Assembly: GCF_022271405.1 (NCBI RefSeq)
Contig: NZ_JAJNAL010000004.1
Coordinates: 62,001-126,000 of the forward strand
DNA: 64,000 nucleotides
Source: Rhodopseudomonas infernalis
GTDB lineage: Bacteria > Pseudomonadota > Alphaproteobacteria > Rhizobiales > Xanthobacteraceae
Reading direction: 5' to 3'
Notes under the pieces: model-generated
Databases searched by the model: none
What the model saw: the letters and a program-made list of their open reading frames with translations, nothing else
What the model was told of the DNA's origin: nothing
Shown here: positions 9,516 to 17,723 of the stretch, piece by piece
Layout of the letters: each line of letters opens with the position of its first letter
Numbering within the stretch: the first letter of the stretch is position 1
Program-made: the position numbers and the translations under genes

Positions 9516-10415
9516 ATGCTCACCGTCGCCTCGCTCTGGATTCCGTTCACGCTCGTCGCCGCGCTCGGCCAGGTCGCGCGCAATGCGATGCAGCGCTCGC
9601 TGACCGGGCCGCTCGGCACCTGGGGCGCCACCAACATCCGCTTCCTGTTCGGGTTTCCGTTCTCGATCCTGTTCTTCGTGGGGGTGATCGCGGCGACCGG
9701 CGACGCCGTGCCGTGGCCGAGCCTGGCGTTCTGGCCATGGCTGCTGCTCGGCGCGCTGTCGCAGATCGTCGCCACCGGGCTGATGCTGGCGGCGATGAAC
9801 GAGCGCTCCTTCGTGGTGACCACCGCGTATCTGAAGACCGAAGCGATTCAGACCGCGGTGTTCGGCTTCGTGTTTCTCGCCGATCATTTGAACCTGTGGA
9901 AGGTGGTGGCGATCCTGATCGCCACCTTCGGCGTGATCATCACGGCGCTGCGGCCCGGCAGCGAGCGCAACCTCGCCAGCCTGCGGCCGACGCTGCTGGG
10001 GCTCGCCGCCGCCGCGGCGTTCGCGCTGTCGGCGGTCGGATTTCGCGGCGCCATCATCGTGGTGCCGAACGTGACGTTCGTGACCGCGGCGAGCTTCACG
10101 CTGGTGTTCGCGCTCGGCATGCAGACGTTGGTGCTGACGATCTATCTGCTGGCCCGCGCCCCGCAGGTGCTGCGCGAGATCTTCCGGCTGTGGAAGCCGT
10201 CGATGCTGGCGGGCTTCGTCGGCGCGCTCGCCTCGCAGTTCTGGTTTCTGGCGTTCGCGCTCACCGCCGCCGCTAATGTCCGCACGCTGGCGCTGGTCGA
10301 GGTGCTGTTCGCGCAGGCGGTGGCTTACTACTCGTTCAAGCAGCCGCTGTCGGCGCGCGAACTCGGCGGCACGGCGCTGATCGTGCTCGGCGTCGCGCTG
10401 CTGGTCGCGGCCTGA
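9516..10415 (+). CDS. DMT-superfamily (EamA) transporter, full length
   Basis: 299 residues with about ten hydrophobic segments, the two-EamA-repeat layout of drug/metabolite transporters at the inner membrane. Segments include LWIPFTLVAALGQVARNAMQ, FPFSILFFVGVIAATG, FWPWLLLGALSQIVATGLML and ALIVLGVALLVAA at the C-terminus. The start was set at ATG 9516 (MLTVASLWIP) because the frame upstream encodes no membrane segment and overlaps the divergent signal-peptide gene. The substrate cannot be told. Its stop codon (10413-10415) directly abuts the stop of the next, opposing EamA gene. Confidence 0.85.
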   Translation: MLTVASLWIPFTLVAALGQVARNAMQRSLTGPLGTWGATNIRFLFGFPFSILFFVGVIAATGDAVPWPSLAFWPWLLLGALSQIVATGLMLAAMNERSFVVTTAYLKTEAIQTAVFGFVFLADHLNLWKVVAILIATFGVIITALRPGSERNLASLRPTLLGLAAAAAFALSAVGFRGAIIVVPNVTFVTAASFTLVFALGMQTLVLTIYLLARAPQVLREIFRLWKPSMLAGFVGALASQFWFLAFALTAAANVRTLALVEVLFAQAVAYYSFKQPLSARELGGTALIVLGVALLVAA

Positions 10416-10853
10416 TCACTTCACCACGATGATCACCGCGCCGGCGGCGATCAGCGCGATGCCGAGCCAGTGCGTCGCGCTCGGCCGCTCGCCGAGAAAA
10501 ACCACGGCGAACAGCGCCACCAGCACCACGCTGAGCTTGTCGATCGGCGCCACCAAGGTGGCCGGCCCGAGCTTCAGCGCGCGGAAGTAGCACAGCCACG
10601 ACGCCCCGGTGCACAGCCCGGACAGCACCAGGAAAAGCCAGGTCTTCGCGCTGATCGGGCCGGTGGTTGCAAACTGCCCGGTCGCAAACAGGACCACGGC
10701 GAGCGACATCAGCACCACGACGGTGCGGATGAAGGTGGCAAGATCGGAATTGATATCGGCGACGCCGACCTTGGCGAAGATCGCGGTCAGCGCCGCGAAT
10801 ACGGCGGAGAGCAGCGCCCAGAATTGCCAGGAGAGCAGCGTGTCGGGGTTCAT
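10416..10853 (-). CDS. half-size EamA transporter (single EamA repeat)
   Basis: 145 residues with five predicted membrane segments and one EamA repeat, ending ALIAAGAVIIVVK. Motifs include IFAKVGVADINSDLATFIRT, SWLCYFRALKLGPATLVAPIDKL and ALFAVVFLGERPSATHWLG, as in small EamA-family proteins that probably dimerize. ATG 10853 (MNPDTLLSW) is preferred over an in-frame TTG at 10859. It is tail to tail with the full-length EamA gene with no bases between the stops. Substrate unknown. Confidence 0.85.
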   Translation of the reverse strand: MNPDTLLSWQFWALLSAVFAALTAIFAKVGVADINSDLATFIRTVVVLMSLAVVLFATGQFATTGPISAKTWLFLVLSGLCTGASWLCYFRALKLGPATLVAPIDKLSVVLVALFAVVFLGERPSATHWLGIALIAAGAVIIVVK

Positions 10854-10890
10854 GGCCAATGCCGCGCAATGAAGTCGCCGCGCCGGCAGC

Positions 10891-11045
10891 GCGCTCCCTC
10901 GCCCCGCCCTTGCGGGGAGAGGGTTGGGGTGAGGGGCGAAGCGAGTCGCAGCGTCTCGGCTACGCGGAGACGCTCCCTCACCCGACCGGCTGCGCTGCGC
11001 TTAGCCGGTCGACCTCTCCCCGCGCGCGGGGAGAGGTCAGGCGCG
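10891..11045. repeat. palindromic repeat element, CTCTCCCCGC/GGGGAGAGG family, copy 1
   Basis: Contains CCCTCGCCCCGCCCTTGCGG at 10897, GGTTGGGGTGAGGGG, then CCCTCACCCGACCGG and GACCTCTCCCCGCGCGCGGG with GAGAGGTC. Several nested inverted repeats are present. It fills the gap between the EamA gene start and the DUF1178 stop. Related copies lie at 19402-19553 and 41335-41464. Confidence 0.75.
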
Positions 11046-11077
11046 CTGTGCTCGGGGGCCGCGCGCCGCATGCGCGT

Positions 11078-11572
11078 TCAATTCCGGTCGTCCGGCAGCA
11101 CCGGCAGCGGCGCCACTTCGATGCCTTCGTCGATCAGCGCCTTGGCCTCGGTGGGCGAGGCCTCGCCGTAGATCGGGCGGTGCTCGATATCGCCATAGTG
11201 CATCTTGCGGGCTTCCTCGGGGAAGCTATCGCCGACATTGTCGGCATTCTTGACGATATGGTCGCGCAGCTCCTTGAGCTTGGCGCGCAGCTCGCGCTCC
11301 TGCGCCAGCAGCAGCGGAGTCGATGACGCTTCGCTCGCACCTGCCGCCTCGGGCGCAGCCGCCGGCGCCGCAGCCTCGACCGGTTCCGGCGCGCGGCCGC
11401 GGCCTTTCTTGCCGACGATGCGCGGCGCCATGATGGCCTTTTCGACCTTGGTGGAGTCGCAGGCCGGGCAGCTCACCAGCTTGCGCCGGACCTGCGAGTC
11501 ATAGGCCGACGAGCTCTGAAACCAGCTGTCGAACTCATGCCCGCTGTCGCAGCGCAGACTGTAACGGATCAT
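11078..11572 (-). CDS. DUF1178 family protein with zinc-ribbon-like N-terminus
   Basis: 164 residues. The N-terminus MIRYSLRCDSGHEFDSWFQS followed by LVSCPACDSTKVEKAIMAP has a C-x-G-H and C-x-x-C arrangement like a zinc ribbon. The middle is Ala/Pro/Glu-rich (about 55-90), and the C-terminus GDIEHRPIYGEASPTEAKALIDEGI is the conserved DUF1178 end. ATG 11572 overlaps the stop of the nitrilase gene by ATGA, so translation is probably coupled. Function unknown; the gene commonly follows this nitrilase in Alphaproteobacteria. Confidence 0.88.
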   Translation of the reverse strand: MIRYSLRCDSGHEFDSWFQSSSAYDSQVRRKLVSCPACDSTKVEKAIMAPRIVGKKGRGRAPEPVEAAAPAAAPEAAGASEASSTPLLLAQERELRAKLKELRDHIVKNADNVGDSFPEEARKMHYGDIEHRPIYGEASPTEAKALIDEGIEVAPLPVLPDDRN

Positions 11573-12447
11573 GTCGGGCTCCGGACCAGATGCAGATAGT
11601 CCGGGCCGGCATTGGGATCGGCCAGCGTGAAGCGGCGGCCGTGCTGCAGCGACGGGATCTTGCCGCGCGCCTTGGCGACCTCCGCCGGATCGATCCGCGC
11701 CATGATGAAGCCCGGGTCGATACCGCCCTCGGCCAGCACCTTGCCCCACGGATCGATGATCAGCGAATGGCCGAAGGTCTCCCGCTTGTTCTCGTGCAGG
11801 CCGCCCTGCGCGGCGGCGAACACGAAGCAGCCGTTCTCGATCGCGCGGGCGCGCAGCAGAACGTGCCAATGCGCCTCGCCGGTCGGCTTGGTGAAGGCCG
11901 CCGGCACCGAGATGAACGACGCGCCGGCCTCGGCCAGCGCGCGGTACAGCGCAGGAAAGCGCACGTCGTAGCAGATCGTCAGCCCGATCCGGCCCCACGG
12001 CAGATCGGAAATCACCGCGGTCTCGCCCGGCTGATAGTTCGCCGATTCGCGATAGCTTTCGCCATTGCCGAGATCGATGTCGAACATGTGGATCTTGTCG
12101 TAGCTCGCCAGGATGGTGCCGTTCGGCGCGATCAGGAACGAGCGGTTGACGGCGCGGTCCGGCGAGCCGAGCAGCGCCAGCGAGCCGATATGCAGATGAA
12201 TGTTCAGTTCGCGCGCCAACGCCCGGTACGCCTTGAGCGAGGCGTCGTTGTCCTCGTCGGCCAGATGCTCGAACAGTTTCTCGCGATTGAGCTGCATCAT
12301 GTTGCTCACCTCGGGGGTGAGCACGTAGTCAGCGCCGGCCGCGGCCGCCTCGCGGATCAGCGCGGTGCCCTGTTCGAGGCTCTGTCCGGGCAGCAGCCCG
12401 GTGCGCATCTGAACCAGAGCGGCATTGAACGGCGCGGTCTCGGTCAT
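11569..12447 (-). CDS. carbon-nitrogen hydrolase, deaminated-glutathione-amidase (Nit1) type
   Basis: 292 residues with the nitrilase-fold triad: Glu46 (LTPEVSNMM), Lys118 (YDKIHMFDID) and Cys159 (GLTICYDVRFPALYR). The KIHMFD and CYDVRFP motifs are characteristic of the NIT1/YbeM branch, which removes deaminated glutathione formed by promiscuous transaminases. That role is family knowledge. The start at ATG 12447 overlaps the grxC stop by 4 bases (ATGA), and its own stop overlaps DUF1178. The neighbourhood, next to a glutathione-dependent glutaredoxin, supports a glutathione-related role. Confidence 0.88.
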   Translation of the reverse strand: MTETAPFNAALVQMRTGLLPGQSLEQGTALIREAAAAGADYVLTPEVSNMMQLNREKLFEHLADEDNDASLKAYRALARELNIHLHIGSLALLGSPDRAVNRSFLIAPNGTILASYDKIHMFDIDLGNGESYRESANYQPGETAVISDLPWGRIGLTICYDVRFPALYRALAEAGASFISVPAAFTKPTGEAHWHVLLRARAIENGCFVFAAAQGGLHENKRETFGHSLIIDPWGKVLAEGGIDPGFIMARIDPAEVAKARGKIPSLQHGRRFTLADPNAGPDYLHLVRSPT

Positions 12448-12719
12448 GAGGTGGCCTTTTCGCCCGCCAGCATCGCGTCGAGCTTGCCTTCGCGATCGAG
12501 CGCATAGAGGTCGTCGCAGCCGCCCACATGGGTGCCGCCGATGAAGATCTGCGGATAGGTCGAACCCGGATGGGTGCGCTCGTCCATCTGCTTGCGATAG
12601 GCCGGATCGACCGCGACATCGTACTCGGTGAACGCCGCCTTCTTGCGGTTCAGCAGCGACTTGGCGGCGCTGCAATAGCCACAGCCGGGGCGCGTAAAGA
12701 TCTCGATCGCAGCGGGCAT
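12444..12719 (-). CDS. grxC: glutaredoxin 3
   Basis: 91 residues. A cytoplasmic thiol-disulfide oxidoreductase that uses glutathione. The N-terminal strand IEIFTRPGCGYCSAAKSLL carries the dithiol site CGYC (about 13-16, with CPYC more common), then the glutathione-binding TYPQIFIGG and GGCDDL. It has one domain of the usual size. It lies 52 bases downstream of comF and overlaps the nitrilase gene by 4 bases, making it the first gene of a three-gene coupled block. Confidence 0.95.
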   Translation of the reverse strand: MPAAIEIFTRPGCGYCSAAKSLLNRKKAAFTEYDVAVDPAYRKQMDERTHPGSTYPQIFIGGTHVGGCDDLYALDREGKLDAMLAGEKATS

Positions 12720-12771
12720 CGCAGCTCCATGGGTCGTTATTGAGGCCGGGCCTTCAAAGCAAGGTACGGAA

Positions 12772-13587
12772 TTATATGGGAGATTTCAGCATCTCCACAA
12801 CCCGGGCAAAGACCAACACGTCGACCGACCGGGCCTTGGCGCGGAGCAGCGCCCGGGCGCAGGCATCGACGGTGGCGCCGGAGGTCAGCACATCGTCGAT
12901 CAGCACGACCCGTCTCCCCTGCACCTCGGCCTTCCGATCCGCCGGAACCTTGAAGGCGCCCTGCACATTGGCGGCCCGCTCCGAGCGCGACAGCCCGATC
13001 TGATGCGCGGTCGGCCGGACTCTCCGCAGCGCCTCGACTGCAACCGGCAGACCGGCCTGCCGGCCGATCACCCGCGCCAGCGCGCCGGACTGATTATAGC
13101 GCCGCGAAAAGCTGCGCCGCCAATGCAGCGGCACCGGAACCAGCAAGTCGGCGCCCTGCAGCAGCGGCTCGCCGGCATGCGCCATCCAGCGCCCCATGGT
13201 CGGCGCCAGATCGGTGCGATCATGGAATTTCAGCGCGTGAACCAGCGTCTTGGCCACCTCGTCGTAGCGCACCGCGGCACGGGCGCGGGCATAGGCCGGC
13301 GGATCGGCGATCGCCTGCATCGACAGGATGCCGGGGCCGGGGTCGTAGACGAACGGAATGCCGAGCTTGTCGCAATATGGCGGGGCGATGAACGACAGCT
13401 GCGACCAACATTGCGCGCACAGCCCCTCGCCCGCCACCGGCTCGCGGCAGGCCACGCACAGCGTCGGCAGTGCGACGTCGAGCACCAGCCGGGTCGCGCG
13501 GGACCAGACGCGGCGCACGGCTCCGAACGCTCGGACGAGGCCGCCGCCCGTTTTGCCGTCCGAAGCCGTGATCGCTTCCGCCTGCAT
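12772..13587 (-). CDS. comF: ComF family phosphoribosyltransferase-like protein
   Basis: 271 residues. The N-terminal zinc-ribbon-like region has paired cysteines (LCVACREPVAGEGLCAQC), then the ComF-specific VPVPLHWRRSFSRRYNQS, QIGLSRSERAANVQGAF and the PRPP-binding loop VVLIDDVLTSGATVDAC near the C-terminus. ComF homologues are needed for DNA uptake in naturally competent bacteria, but in Alphaproteobacteria the role is not settled and no other competence genes are here. It leads the grxC block and diverges from the 100-residue gene at 13699. Confidence 0.88.
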   Translation of the reverse strand: MQAEAITASDGKTGGGLVRAFGAVRRVWSRATRLVLDVALPTLCVACREPVAGEGLCAQCWSQLSFIAPPYCDKLGIPFVYDPGPGILSMQAIADPPAYARARAAVRYDEVAKTLVHALKFHDRTDLAPTMGRWMAHAGEPLLQGADLLVPVPLHWRRSFSRRYNQSGALARVIGRQAGLPVAVEALRRVRPTAHQIGLSRSERAANVQGAFKVPADRKAEVQGRRVVLIDDVLTSGATVDACARALLRAKARSVDVLVFARVVEMLKSPI

Positions 13588-13698
13588 GACGCGAGGCTAG
13601 CGCCGTGCCGTCCGCCGTCAAGGATAAGAACCGGGTAGTGTCGGGCGCCCGAATGGAGCACAAGGAGGCCTCACGCTGCGGCACCCCGGAGAGCGCAA

Positions 13699-14001
13699 AT
13701 GTCCAATCCCGACGACAAGACCGACGACACGATCAACTACGTCGATCGGCCGGATGCGCCGCACGTCTATTTCGACATCGCGCCGGCGCATGGCGTGATG
13801 GCCAACAATGTCGAGATCGAGCTGGCCACGCGCACCCTCAACCCGCTGCCGGACGGCAGCGTCGAGGTGAAGTTCGTCACCGCCGCCCGGCTGCGATGCA
13901 GCCAGGCCGGGGCGCTGCATCTGCGCAATGCGCTGGATGCGGTGCTGAAGATGTTCGAGGCCTCCCAGCAGGGGCCCTCGGCGGCCGCCAAGCTGAACTG
14001 A
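13699..14001 (+). CDS. conserved hypothetical protein, 100 residues
   Basis: No recognised domain. It is acidic at the N-terminus (MSNPDDKTDDTINY), then contains VYFDIAPAHGVMANNVEIEL, VEVKFVTAARLRCSQAGALH and a helix ending ALDAVLKMFEASQQ. It looks like a compact alpha/beta protein without signal or membrane segments. A weak GGAG lies 7-10 bases before ATG 13699. It is 43 bases upstream of the methyltransferase-like gene in the same direction, so the two may be co-transcribed. Similar proteins are, as far as I recognise, restricted to Bradyrhizobiaceae. Confidence 0.7.
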   Translation: MSNPDDKTDDTINYVDRPDAPHVYFDIAPAHGVMANNVEIELATRTLNPLPDGSVEVKFVTAARLRCSQAGALHLRNALDAVLKMFEASQQGPSAAAKLN

Positions 14002-14044
14002 GGACGCCATTGCCGATGGCCATCAGGCTCCCCACCTGCCCGGC

Positions 14045-14878
14045 ATGACCGACGTGCCCCCGATCCTATTCGACCGCCGCCTGCTCGCGGCGCGTCTGAG
14101 CCGCGCGCGCGCCTCCGGCCCGGAGAGCTTCCTGCTCGACCGCGTGACCGAGGAGATGGACGACCGGCTGCACGCCGTGCTGCGCGACTTCAAGCGCGTC
14201 GCCGACGTCTGGACGCCCGGCGCGGCGCTGCCGCCGGGGCGTTTCGCATCGATCACGCACGTCGCCCTTGATGCCTCCGGCGACGAAGCGCTCGGGCTCG
14301 CGCCCGGCGCGTTCGATCTGGTGGTGTCGGCGCTGGCGCTGCAATTCGCCAACGATCTGCCGGGCGTGCTGGCGCAGATCCGCCGCGCGCTGAAGCCGGA
14401 CGGGCTGCTGCTGGCGGCGCTGACCGGCGGCGACACGCTGACCGAACTGCGCCAGGCCTTCGCGGCGGCCGAAGCCGAGATCGAAGGCGGCGTCTCGCCG
14501 CGCGTCGCCCCGGCCGCGGACCTGCGCGACATCGGCGCGCTGCTGCAACGCGCCGGCTTCGCGCTGCCGGTGACCGACGTCGACCGCGTCGTGGTGCGCT
14601 ACGATCATGCGTTCGCGCTGATGCAGGACCTGCGCCGGATGGGCGCCACCAATGTGCTGATCGAACGCCGCAAGGCCCCGCTGCGCCGCACCACGCTGAC
14701 CCGGATGGCCGAAATCTACGCCGACCGCTTCAGCGACCCCGACGGCCGCATCCGCGCCACCTTCGAGATCATCTGGCTGTCCGGCTGGTCCCCCCACGAA
14801 AGCCAGCAGCAGCCGCTGAAGCCGGGCTCGGCGAAAGCGAGTCTGGAGGAGGCGGTGAAGGGACTGATGCCGAAGTAG
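14045..14878 (+). CDS. NDUFAF5-like methyltransferase-fold protein
   Basis: 277 residues. It begins MTDVPPILFDRRLLAARLSRA, as in the family of human NDUFAF5, a complex I assembly factor that hydroxylates an arginine of NDUFS7. Visible features are DLVVSALALQFANDLPG, QIRRALKPDGLLLAAL, a GGDTLTELRQAF segment and IIWLSGWSPHESQQQPLKPG at the C-terminus. The stretch where SAM motif I (DxGxGxG) should be reads RVADVWTPGAALP, so SAM binding is doubtful. It follows the 100-residue gene. Complex I genes are not in this window. Confidence 0.82.
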   Translation: MTDVPPILFDRRLLAARLSRARASGPESFLLDRVTEEMDDRLHAVLRDFKRVADVWTPGAALPPGRFASITHVALDASGDEALGLAPGAFDLVVSALALQFANDLPGVLAQIRRALKPDGLLLAALTGGDTLTELRQAFAAAEAEIEGGVSPRVAPAADLRDIGALLQRAGFALPVTDVDRVVVRYDHAFALMQDLRRMGATNVLIERRKAPLRRTTLTRMAEIYADRFSDPDGRIRATFEIIWLSGWSPHESQQQPLKPGSAKASLEEAVKGLMPK

Positions 14879-14925
14879 TTCGCAACCTGTGCCGAACGCA
14901 GAGCCGCACGTCACCTACCCCTGGT

Positions 14926-15003
14926 CGTCATTGCCGGGCTTGACCCGGCAATCCATCTTCTTGTGAAGAGTGATGGATGCGCGGGTCAAGCCCGCGCATG
15001 ACG
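14926..15003. repeat. palindromic repeat element, GTCATTGCCGGGCTTGACCC family, copy 1
   Basis: Left half CGTCATTGCCGGGCTTGACC continues into CGGCAATCC. Right half begins GGATGCGCGGGTCAAGCCCG and ends GCGCATGACG. The flanks and each arm are inverted repeats, giving a bipartite hairpin unit. It lies between the stops of the methyltransferase-like gene and mutT, which converge. Related units occur at 15508-15613 and 59616-59705. Confidence 0.75.
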
Positions 15004-15031
15004 CTGATACGTGCTGCCAACGCCGTGCGCT

Positions 15032-15433
15032 TCACATCAGAAGTTCGATCAGCGGCGGGATCAGCGGGATGTCGGCGGGCGGCATCGGGTAGTCGCGGAG
15101 TTTGTTGGCGCGGACCCAGGCCAGCTCCTGGCCCTCGCGCGGCATCACTTGTCCTTCCCAGCGCCGGCATACATACAGCGGCATCAGCAGATGGAAGGTC
15201 TCATAGGCGTGGCTGGCGAAGGTCAGCGGCGCCAGGCAAGCTTCTTTCACCGTGATGCCGAGCTCTTCGTCGAGCTCGCGGATCAGCGCCGCTTCCGGCC
15301 GCTCGCCGGGATCGAGCTTGCCGCCGGGAAACTCCCACAGCCCGCCGAGCTGCTTGTGCTTCGGCCGCTGCGCGATCAGCACGCGATTGTCCGCATCGAT
15401 CAGCGCGACGGCGACGACGAGGAGGAGGTTCAT
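15032..15433 (-). CDS. mutT: Nudix hydrolase, MutT-type (8-oxo-dGTP diphosphatase-like)
   Basis: 133 residues, one Nudix domain. The Nudix box reads GGKLDPGERPEAALIRELDE followed by ELGI (about 38-61), matching GX5EX7REUXEEXGU. It opens MNLLLVVAVALIDADNRVLI and has the QRPKHKQLGGLWEFPGGK run typical of MutT enzymes that clear oxidised dGTP. The ATG at 15433 follows a ribosome site GGGCCGC that is weak. It is downstream of argJ by 217 bases, a common alphaproteobacterial order, with a repeat element in between. Confidence 0.92.
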   Translation of the reverse strand: MNLLLVVAVALIDADNRVLIAQRPKHKQLGGLWEFPGGKLDPGERPEAALIRELDEELGITVKEACLAPLTFASHAYETFHLLMPLYVCRRWEGQVMPREGQELAWVRANKLRDYPMPPADIPLIPPLIELLM

Positions 15434-15507
15434 GCGGCCCTCCGCAGTATGGCCACATCGTCGCCCGCAATACGCTTGTTGTGGCGCACTGCGCCCGCCC
15501 CACCAAC

Positions 15508-15613
15508 GCCGTCATGCCCCGCGAAAGCGGGGCAACCAGTATCCAAGAGCGCTGCGGTTAAGTAACTGTCGGCACGGCGTACTGGGTCGCCCGCCTGCGC
15601 GGGCGATGACGGC
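15508..15613. repeat. palindromic repeat element between argJ and mutT
   Basis: Left arm GCCGTCATGCCCCGCGAAAG leads into CGGGGCAACCAGTA. Right arm TACTGGGTCGCCCGCCTGCG leads into CGGGCGATGACGGC. The outer ends GCCGTCAT and ATGACGGC are perfect inverted repeats, as are CCAGTA and TACTGG. It sits inside the probable argJ-mutT transcript. Confidence 0.72.
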
Positions 15614-15650
15614 AGACGGTGGCGAGGCGCTGTGCTCTGCACGACCAAAT

Positions 15651-16892
15651 TCACGACCGATAGTCGCCGTTGATCGCGACGTATTCCTTGGTCAGGTCGC
15701 ACGTCAGCACGCGGTCGCGGCCTTTGCCGAGGCCGAGCGCGACCTTGATCTGGATCTCCGGCTTCTTCATCGCGGCCGAGACTTCCTTCTCGTCGTAGGA
15801 CGGATCGCGCGCGCCGGCCTTGGCGACGCGGATGCCGTTGAAGGAGATCGACAGTTTGTCGCGATCGGCCGGCTCGCCGGCCTTGCCGACCGCCATCACC
15901 ACGCGGCCCCAATTGGCGTCCTCGCCGGCGATCGCGGTTTTCACCAGCGGCGAGTTGGCGATCGACATCGCGATCTTGCGTGCCGAGGCCGGCGTCTTCG
16001 CACCTTCGACGATGATCTCGACCAGCTTGCGGGCGCCTTCGCCGTCACGCGCGACCTGCTCGGCGAGATCGGCCAGCACCGCATTAAACGCTTTCACGAA
16101 CGCCTTCAGCCGCGGATCGGAGGCGCGGGAAATCTTCGGCGCGCCGGCCTTGGCGGCAGCACCGGTGGCGAACGCCAACAGCGTATCCGAGGTCGAGGTG
16201 TCGCCGTCGATGGTCACGGCATTGAAGGTGTCGGCGACGCCGGCTTTCAGCAGCGCCTGCAGGCAGGAGGCCGACAGCGGCGCGTCGGTGAACACAAAGG
16301 ACAGCATCGTCGCCATGTCGGGCGCGATCATGCCGGCGCCCTTGGCCATGCCGTTGATGGTGACCTTGGTGGTGCCGATCTTCACCGTCTTGGTCGCCAC
16401 CTTGGGGAAAGTATCAGTGGTCATGATCGCCTTGGCGGCGTCCATCCACTGGCCCGGTTCGGCGGTCTCGGCGAGCTTGCCGAGCACGCCGTCGAACTTG
16501 GTGGCGTCGAGCGGTTCACCGATCACGCCGGTCGAGGCGAGGAACACCTCGTCGGTTTTACAGCCGATCGCCTTGGCGGCGATCGAGGCGGTCAGCGCGG
16601 TCGATTGCCGGCCGTTCTTGCCGGTGAAGGCATTGGCGTTGCCGGAATTCACCACCAGCACGCGCGCGGTGCCGCCCTTCAGCTTGTCGCGGCACCACTC
16701 GACCGGGGCCGACGGACACTTCGACTTGGTGAACACGCCCGCCACCGCGGTGCCCGGATCGAGCGCGACCAGCAGCACGTCGGTGCGGCCCTTGTAGCGG
16801 ATGCCGGCCGCGGCGGTGCCGAGGCGAACGCCGGCAAGCTCCGGCAGCGTGGGGACGTTGGTGGGCGCGAGCGGAGAAACGGAGCTGGACAT
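15651..16892 (-). CDS. argJ: bifunctional glutamate N-acetyltransferase / N-acetylglutamate synthase
   Basis: 413 residues. It transfers acetyl from acetylornithine to glutamate in the cyclic arginine pathway and may also use acetyl-CoA. The autoproteolysis region [18 protein letters not shown] (about 190-210) contains the conserved Ala-Thr cleavage site that yields alpha and beta chains with Thr as nucleophile. Other family blocks are [29 protein letters not shown] and [19 protein letters not shown]. The start was set at ATG 16892 ([10 protein letters not shown]) by family length; the frame extends 20 codons upstream without similarity. Confidence 0.96.
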   Translation of the reverse strand: MSSSVSPLAPTNVPTLPELAGVRLGTAAAGIRYKGRTDVLLVALDPGTAVAGVFTKSKCPSAPVEWCRDKLKGGTARVLVVNSGNANAFTGKNGRQSTALTASIAAKAIGCKTDEVFLASTGVIGEPLDATKFDGVLGKLAETAEPGQWMDAAKAIMTTDTFPKVATKTVKIGTTKVTINGMAKGAGMIAPDMATMLSFVFTDAPLSASCLQALLKAGVADTFNAVTIDGDTSTSDTLLAFATGAAAKAGAPKISRASDPRLKAFVKAFNAVLADLAEQVARDGEGARKLVEIIVEGAKTPASARKIAMSIANSPLVKTAIAGEDANWGRVVMAVGKAGEPADRDKLSISFNGIRVAKAGARDPSYDEKEVSAAMKKPEIQIKVALGLGKGRDRVLTCDLTKEYVAINGDYRS

Positions 16893-16995
16893 CGGAGCGC
16901 TTTCGGCAGGTTCAGTGAAGCCCCGCGGCGCGGAGCCCCACCCCTGTCTCACAAGCGCATGGCATTGAGAAGAAAAAATCGGATCGCGGTCCCTG

Positions 16996-17133
16996 CATCA
17001 CCCCCACGTCGTCCCCGCGCAGGCGGGACCCATAACCCCTGGCTTGCCGATTTACGCAAGGCCTCTACCGCACTGCTCTCATCGAGAGACTGCGGCGTAT
17101 GGGTCCCCGCCTGCGCGGGGACGACGTGGGATG
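16996..17133. repeat. palindromic repeat element, GTCCCCGCCTGCGCGGGGAC family, copy 1
   Basis: Left arm contains CCCCACGTCGTCCCCGCGCA then GGCGGGACCCATA. Right arm contains TATGGGTCCCCGCCTGCGCG then GGGACGACGTGGGATG. It lies between the argJ start and the OsmC stop, so it is upstream of argJ and downstream of the OsmC gene on the minus strand. The second copy is at 38272-38388. Confidence 0.78.
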
Positions 17134-17159
17134 GTCACGTGCCTGAAAGCGAGTTGCGC

Positions 17160-17669
17160 TCACACCCGCTCGAGCGCGACCGAGACCTTCGGGCCGTTCT
17201 TGATGGTCTGGTACACCACGCAATAGCGCTCGGTCAGCTTCAACAGCAGGTCGAGCTTGTCCTGCGGCGCGTCGGTGCCGACCTCGAAGCGCAGGCGGAT
17301 TTCGCGGAAGCCGACCGGAGTTTCCTTGTCGATGCCGAGCGTGCCGCGGAAGTCGAGATCGCCCTCGGCCACCACGTCACCGCGCGTCAGCGGCACCTCG
17401 ATCGCGGTCGCGACCGATTTCAGCGTGACGCCGGCGCAGGCCACCAGTGCCTCGAGCAGCATGTCGCCCGAGCACAGTTCGAGCCCGGAGCCGCCGGTCG
17501 CCGGATGCAGGCCGGCGCTCGCCAGCGCCCGGCCGGTCTCGACCTTGCAGGAGATGCCGTCCTGATCGACCGAGCCCTTGGCCTTCAGCGTGATCAGCGC
17601 GGCGGCCGGATCGGTCTTGTAGCGCTCCTTGTACGGCGCCTGAGTGGCGCGCAGCGTGGCGGCATCCAT
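17160..17669 (-). CDS. OsmC family peroxiredoxin-like protein
   Basis: 169 residues. OsmC/Ohr proteins reduce organic hydroperoxides with two cysteines. The two expected cysteines are present: one in LEALVACAGVTLKSVA (about 78) and one in LTERYCVVYQTIK (about 152). The spacing and the GGSGLELCSGDMLLEAL segment fit the OsmC fold; an extra Cys lies in that segment. It starts 54 bases after the stop of the ABC ATPase gene on the same strand and may belong to that transcript. Confidence 0.85.
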   Translation of the reverse strand: MDAATLRATQAPYKERYKTDPAAALITLKAKGSVDQDGISCKVETGRALASAGLHPATGGSGLELCSGDMLLEALVACAGVTLKSVATAIEVPLTRGDVVAEGDLDFRGTLGIDKETPVGFREIRLRFEVGTDAPQDKLDLLLKLTERYCVVYQTIKNGPKVSVALERV

Positions 17670-17723
17670 GGTGTTTCTCCCTGTTGTGTCTGGCTGGTAT
17701 TTAGGAACAGAGCGGCGGCGCTG

